Origin: Folioceros fuciformis
Lineage: Eukaryota; Anthocerotophyta; Anthocerotopsida; Anthocerotales
Assembly (NCBI GenBank): GCA_049999805.1
Contig: JBNGIO010006285.1
Coordinates: 388,444 to 448,420, forward strand
DNA: 59,977 nucleotides
Direction: 5' to 3'
Shown here: piece by piece, positions 55,078-59,977 of the stretch
Numbering within the stretch: the stretch's first letter is position 1
Layout: every line of letters starts with the position of its first letter
Notes under the pieces: model-generated
Database searches by the model: none
Told to the model about the DNA's origin: nothing
What the model saw: only the letters and a program-made list of their open reading frames with translations
Position numbers and translations under genes: made by a program

Positions 55078-57705
55078 TTAGAAGAAAGCTCGGGACTTAT
55101 CCTTTATAACCTTGCGTTTTTTTCTGCGCCTCGAAACCTTCACTGGGCCTGCTTGGACGTTGTCCGAATCTCGTACTACAGTGTGAGACAGCCGCTTTTT
55201 GTTCTCAGATCCGTGTGCCGGCATCGTGCCATTTGGAGATGGACTGGCAGTCTCCGTCGCAGACCCCGTTGTCTGAGTTGCTGCACTTCCAAAACTCTCT
55301 ACAGCCTCGCCACTCACACCACCGTCTGCGTCTTGTGTCACAGGCTGAAGAAGGGACCGCTTTTTACCCTCAGCTCTCAGTGCAGGTGTGGCGCCACTTG
55401 TAAGGCTTAGAGTGTCCGTCGCAGAGTCCTGGCGCGCCTCTGTGATTGTTGCCTGTGAAGGTGCTGTGCCTACGTCCTGGGCAGCCTCCACTTTTCGGAC
55501 ACAACCCTTGCGTATAAGAATCGCAGAGTGCTTGAAAAGGCCTTGGCCCCACAGGTCAACCGTTTTCTGAGGGCGTCCACTTGAATCCTGGCACGCCACA
55601 AGTGTAAGCCGATGGAAGGAAAGAACAGGATGAAGTGTTACAGCGGCGTGGCAAACGACTGCATTCACCTCTCCAAGTTCACCAACTAGTTGCTCAAACA
55701 CTTGATCAGCAAGCTCCGGACTTTCGAACTTGGCTAGTGCCTTTCGACTTTTGGAACTTCCCTCAACCATCTGCGCACGAAGTTCCCCGTTACAGAGGAC
55801 CACAAGCCAGGGGGCCACATGCCTGGCATAACGCAATGCAAAATTGAGGGAGGGATGAATTCTACTAAACGTACTTCTACGGCACAGGAAATGTCTCTCG
55901 GAAAAAGTCGTCGAAGAATACTCGGACTCGCAGCAGCTGGTAACTTGTGAAGCAGCAGACTTGGTGCCACGATATCTACAGCCTTGAATAAAGTGAACCG
56001 GAGACGTTGGCACACTAAGCATAATGGACAAAACCAAAGAAATATTGATGACACATGTATGCCATGGAGACGTACAGATTCTTGCGGAAGCTCCAGCTCG
56101 CTCAGACCATGCTCAACTGCGTGGAGAACAAGCCGCATAGGAATAATTGCATCGAGAACGCAGTCATGTGCTGTTTCCTTCTCTCTGAAGAAATAGCCCA
56201 ATACAGCCTGCAATTTGAGAACACACCCAAGCGAGTGTTAATAGTTCACAGCACCTGGATACCATTGGGGGTACACATTGCGATCGTAAGAATCTTCACG
56301 AGGATGAAAACATAATTGAGATCTAACATCAGACCGAACCTTGCATAAGTCATTCAGCCCTATTCTACGGGGTTTGCCGCTGTTGAATATCAATGATGTA
56401 TCAATGATCCTCCTATACTCCACTCGGAGCACTGCCATCAGTAGACAACATTAGAACACGCTTGAAACAACCAACCATGTTTGAAACACATACGACCGAC
56501 ATAGCCAACTCCGGCTAAAGCTACTAACCCTCTAAGTCATGGTTTACGCTGTGTCCAACAAGGATTACGCCTGGCTCAAGCAGCTCTTTCAACCGTCTCT
56601 GCAAATTTCCAGCATTCGAGAGTCATGATACGCACCATATCCGAGCTTCCAGAGGTGAAGTGCATGGGTCCAAGAGGAAATACCTGCGCGTCAACCCGAG
56701 AGAACGTGCATTCTTCTAAAGAATCTGCAGTTATTCCAGTTATGGATGTCAAGTAGTCCTTTATTTCCACATCTGGCTTTACCAGTGTGTCCAACAAGAC
56801 CTACACAGCAGCACAGAATATGTCACTTCATGCCTCCATAGCTCAGGTCAAACATATAACCAAAAACTGGACGTATGCGTGGGGCACACACAGATAACCA
56901 TACGTTGCAGTCCCTATCCACTACACACATCTTCAAAAGATGCTGACGATTGTCAACCCCAATGCCCATCTCGCAGTCCAGAGAGATGAGCCTCTCCGGC
57001 ACACTGGCATCGGACGGACTGCCCTCCTTGATATACACCCAATCCTGTCAGATGGCTACTCCCAAATCAGGTCAAATCTTGTAAATTTTCAAACTGCAGC
57101 TAGGCACCAACAGCCAGACTGTACCTCCGTGTATGAAGGGAAAGAAAACGACTTCAGGTAACAGGGATGCTCTTGGGTCAATTCCACCAGTTTCTGAACA
57201 GCAGACAGGCCTGCGCATCAGGTTCTGCCCTTTTTGTCACTCCCAAAACCCTGGGAACATAAGCACCCACCTGTTCTGGAGACGCCGCCCAGTTCACTTT
57301 CCTGCGTATATGGTTCCGGGCACGCCATTTCCTGATTCTCTTCACTACCTGCTCAGGTCCTCACGGGTCATCTCCTGTGGTGAAGGGGAAAAATAACAAG
57401 ACTCGCCACATGCGACGTAGATCAACCTCAATGTCCTCCTCTTGGACGAAAGAGCGCACAAAACGTTGCAGAACCTTCCAGTCACGCCTAGCTGGATCAT
57501 CACCATTGGCCTTTCCCTTGTCCACGACTCGGCGCAGGAATTCTTTCCAATCACCGTGCGCACCCACAATCTTGCGGTGCTGTGCCAGCTTAACAATCTG
57601 TACCAAAAATTCTGCATCTGCTTGCGTGAAACCCGTCAAATACTTGGATTTCTGCTGCTCGCCCATCTGCTTCCTGCTCAGGGTTTTGCTAAACCCTGCA
57701 TCCAA
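55078..57705 (-). CDS. SDN/NEF-sp-like DEDDh 3'-5' exonuclease
   Basis: 3'-5' RNA exonuclease of the REXO/SDN group, which in plants trims small RNAs. About ten exons on the minus strand. The N-terminal helical block has FTQADAEFLVQIVKLAQHRKI, then GDWKEFLRR. A second conserved block, VQKLVELTQEHPCYLK with FSFPSYTEDWV, precedes the nuclease domain. The DEDDh residues are visible: Asp/Glu in ISLDCEMG, Asp in LVGHSVNHDL, His and Asp in AHDCVLDA. DTLVKPDVEIKDYLTSITGIT and RRIGLNDLCK are also family marks. The C-terminus (about 55078-55880) is a Ser/Thr-rich extension ending in a Lys/Arg cluster (SRRRKKRKVIKDKSRAFF), a probable nuclear signal. The junction near 57360-57420 is uncertain and might involve a very small exon. 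Confidence 0.85.
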
Positions 57706-58019
57706 GAACTACGCCACATTGCTGAACCAAGGGGAACGACGCCTGATGAGGTGACGTGTATATGAAATAAATACGTGACAGTTAGCTGGCGAAAGAGGTC
57801 CGATTCAATAAGCCCTAGTAGTAACGCCCCCTTCCTTACGCAAGCAACGGCCTCGAATCTCGTCCACTCACTCCGTACTCCAGTTACAAATCACTCACTC
57901 CCTTCCAGCACTAGGCTCCAAGTACCCCGCTGTTCACTGAACGGCTCGCAAACCATCCTCTAGGTGTTGCTCTTTATTCCAATACTTACAAAAGAGTCTG
58001 CCTATCTACGCCCCACTGG

Positions 58020-58127
58020 TTACTGTCTTAGACTCAATCTGATAAGCTTGCTCTCCACAACTATGTCTCAAGGTTATTGCCTTAGACTCAATCTGACAAG
58101 CTTGCTCTCCACAACTATGTCTCAAGG
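58020..58127. repeat. 54-bp tandem duplication
   Basis: Two adjacent copies containing cttgctctccacaactatgt, differing at three or four bases. Confidence 0.85.
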
Positions 58128-58744
58128 CTAAACTTCTCACTATCTCTGTCTCTTTCCTTGTATTAAATGTATATCCTTAAGACTTTAACACTAGCCTATT
58201 TTTACTCTACAGCTAAGCCACTCCTAAAGCTGGGAATGATACACACCACTCATCTCAAAATACTAATGGTCATTACAACTCCATCCTTCTTAAGAGGTTT
58301 TGCCCACACATCTTGTTTCCAAAGGCAACAAGAAGCATACTTGCTTCTTTATCAAGGCAGCTCTAGATTTAGCTTTCACCTTTCTACTTCTAGCTCTCAC
58401 TTTATTTCACTTTTACCATTACTCTAGTGATGTTGCTAGAAGTGTAGACATTTGACTCGATTAATAGAAGTGTGCAAAAGCGTAGGAAGTGTTAGAAGTG
58501 TGTAGGGTTCGAGCAACACATCTAATTTGTATTAGAGGTATAATTATAGGTTGCCTCGAGACAAATTATCTTTCTAGCAAATAGGCATAAGTCTATATAA
58601 GTGTGTAAGGACTACCTGTCATGAATAACTTGTCCAAGGACTGACCTTGGGATTTCTTGTTTTCTAGCATGAAGGCTATACAAAGAAATTCTTCACCTTT
58701 TTCTTCTTCACCTTTTTCTCCATAGTTTTCTTCTGATTTCGCAT

Positions 58745-59040
58745 CTTCATACTTATGTCCATCGTTGTAGAATCTTCATCCTTATGCAAGGAGGGCTGGT
58801 CAATCTTCATTACCATCCAAGCAAGATTGGTATATCCTCACCGCTATGCAAGGAGGACTGGCTAATATGCAAGGACTGCTAGTCCACATAGATTTATAGG
58901 GAAGCAAGAAACGACAAGTCTTCATCCCTACATCCAATCCTATGCAAAGAGAACTACCCAATCTTCACCCCTATGCAATGAGGACTAATAAATCTTCATC
59001 CCTACGCAAGAAGAGTTGGCTAGTCAATCTTCATCCCTAG
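58745..59040. repeat. Degenerate repeat of about 32 bp
   Basis: Six or more loose copies of units like aatcttcatccctatgcaag followed by gaggactggct, with variable spacing. Confidence 0.65.
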
Positions 59041-59169
59041 GGAAGGAACACTAGTTGACACAATTTATAAGTGTGGATAAGCGGGTGTGGTATCCCTATT
59101 AGGCACCCACTTACATGTATCGTGGCCACATCAATCCCACGGTCGTTGTAGGCTTCCCCGGAATCACTC

Positions 59170-59675
59170 CCCTCTGAGCCTGGTCAGCTACGTCTATTGT
59201 TCCCCTACAATAGTCAACACTTCCAATCATGTGTCTACCAATCCTGCAACACGTCCAAATAGTGGAAGGGCACCATTCCCTCATTTAGAAGGACCCCAAT
59301 ACTCCCCCCTACCGATTTCTACCTGCTTACACTCAATACCCTTTCCTCACAAGGCTCTCTACGACGCCTTCCTCAACCCAACAATCTAGCCACTCGTCTC
59401 CCTACATCCAATGACCAACAACTTTCCTCCGAGCCTGGTTAGCTCCCTCCACCTATGTTTATCGTTCACCTAAGACATTCAACCTTCCCTAGCGCGTACC
59501 TTCAACACGTCCAATCAATAGGAAGGCACCATTCCTTCACTTGGAAGGGCCCCAGTACCTCCCCCTACCGATTTCTAACTACCTACACCCAATACCCCTT
59601 TCCTCACAAGCCTCCTTATAACACCTTCCACAACGATCCAACTGCTCGTCTCCCTACGTCCAACGACCAACAAGT
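59170..59675. repeat. Tandem duplication, about 252-bp period
   Basis: Two copies, roughly 59170-59422 and 59423-59675, sharing gagcctggt, tccccctaccgatttct and cgtctccctac. The divergence suggests an old duplication. Confidence 0.75.
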
Positions 59676-59977
59676 TTTTCCTTGGGCCGATTGTTGTGTG
59701 CTTGTGCTTGTAAGCAAGAACTTCCAGGGAGTCTTTCCCTGGAGTCTTAACAAATAAACTTGTTTATATTAAGAATAATATTGTTGATTACATTGTATGT
59801 ATCAAGAAGAGCTTAAGACATATGTTGAAATGACGTTGTAGCTCTAACTTAAACTGTTCGCTATAAGTCGCAACCCTAGCGAATGCGCACTTAATAATTA
59901 TTTATTCTAAGTACCCCTATAAACCACTATATATGTGCCTTTAATTGGCTAGATATTATCAACACTATCTCTTAACA

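Larger units (their letters stand above)
57706..59977. other. Gene-poor, repeat-rich interval
   Basis: Pyrimidine-rich and repeat-rich sequence after the SDN promoter region. No gene recognised. Tandem and near-tandem duplications are listed separately. Confidence 0.6.

Overview
The window is nuclear DNA of a land plant, almost certainly a non-flowering one (bryophyte, lycophyte or fern grade). Five things point that way: intron-split genes with GT-AG introns of roughly 55-290 nt; plastid and mitochondrial targeting sequences; a plastid-type aromatic amino acid hydroxylase, a gene known from non-flowering plants and absent from flowering plants; very long intronless PLS-class PPR genes; and a Copia retrotransposon. 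I cannot name the species.

Layout: 1-3.5 kb is repeat-rich and gene-poor. 3.6-7.4 kb holds two convergent ribosome-biogenesis genes, exosome subunit RRP46 (+) and RRP7 (-). 8.17-12.96 kb is one Copia element with both LTRs, a 5-bp target duplication, no protease/integrase segment, and an antisense piece of a host gene with its splice sites. 13.6-23.6 kb holds HCF136 (+, photosystem II assembly), a tRNA-Leu(CAG), mitochondrial EF-Ts (-) and a divergent 17-exon ABCB26/TAP1-like half transporter (+). 23.7-24.7 kb is an intronless divergent TBP-fold protein (-). 25.5-28.8 kb is a 1123-aa PPR gene (+). 30.4-32.8 kb is a divergent pair: a NOL11-like protein (-) and an unknown 214-aa protein (+). 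32.8-37.2 kb is AT-rich repeat DNA with two short assembly gaps. 37.2-41.4 kb is a 1392-aa PPR gene (-). 42.3-44.9 kb is a divergent pair, LQY1 (-) and the aromatic amino acid hydroxylase (+). 45.0-52.6 kb is a divergent pair, mitochondrial RRF (-) and an RBM28/Nop4-like RRM protein (+). 52.8-57.7 kb holds a GDSL esterase (-) and an SDN/NEF-sp-like exonuclease (-). 57.7-60 kb is repeat-rich and gene-poor.

Functional themes: ribosome biogenesis and RNA processing (RRP46, RRP7, NOL11-like, RBM28-like, SDN), mitochondrial translation (EF-Ts, RRF), photosystem II assembly and repair (HCF136, LQY1) and organellar RNA metabolism (two PPRs). Exact telo-box motifs lie upstream of RRP46, the NOL11-like gene and the RRF/RBM28 pair. 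The most unusual items are the TBP-fold gene, a recurring insertion in seven consecutive L motifs of the larger PPR protein, and the antisense host-gene fragment inside the retrotransposon. Exon boundaries were worked out by hand from splice sites, reading phase and family similarity. No database search was run.
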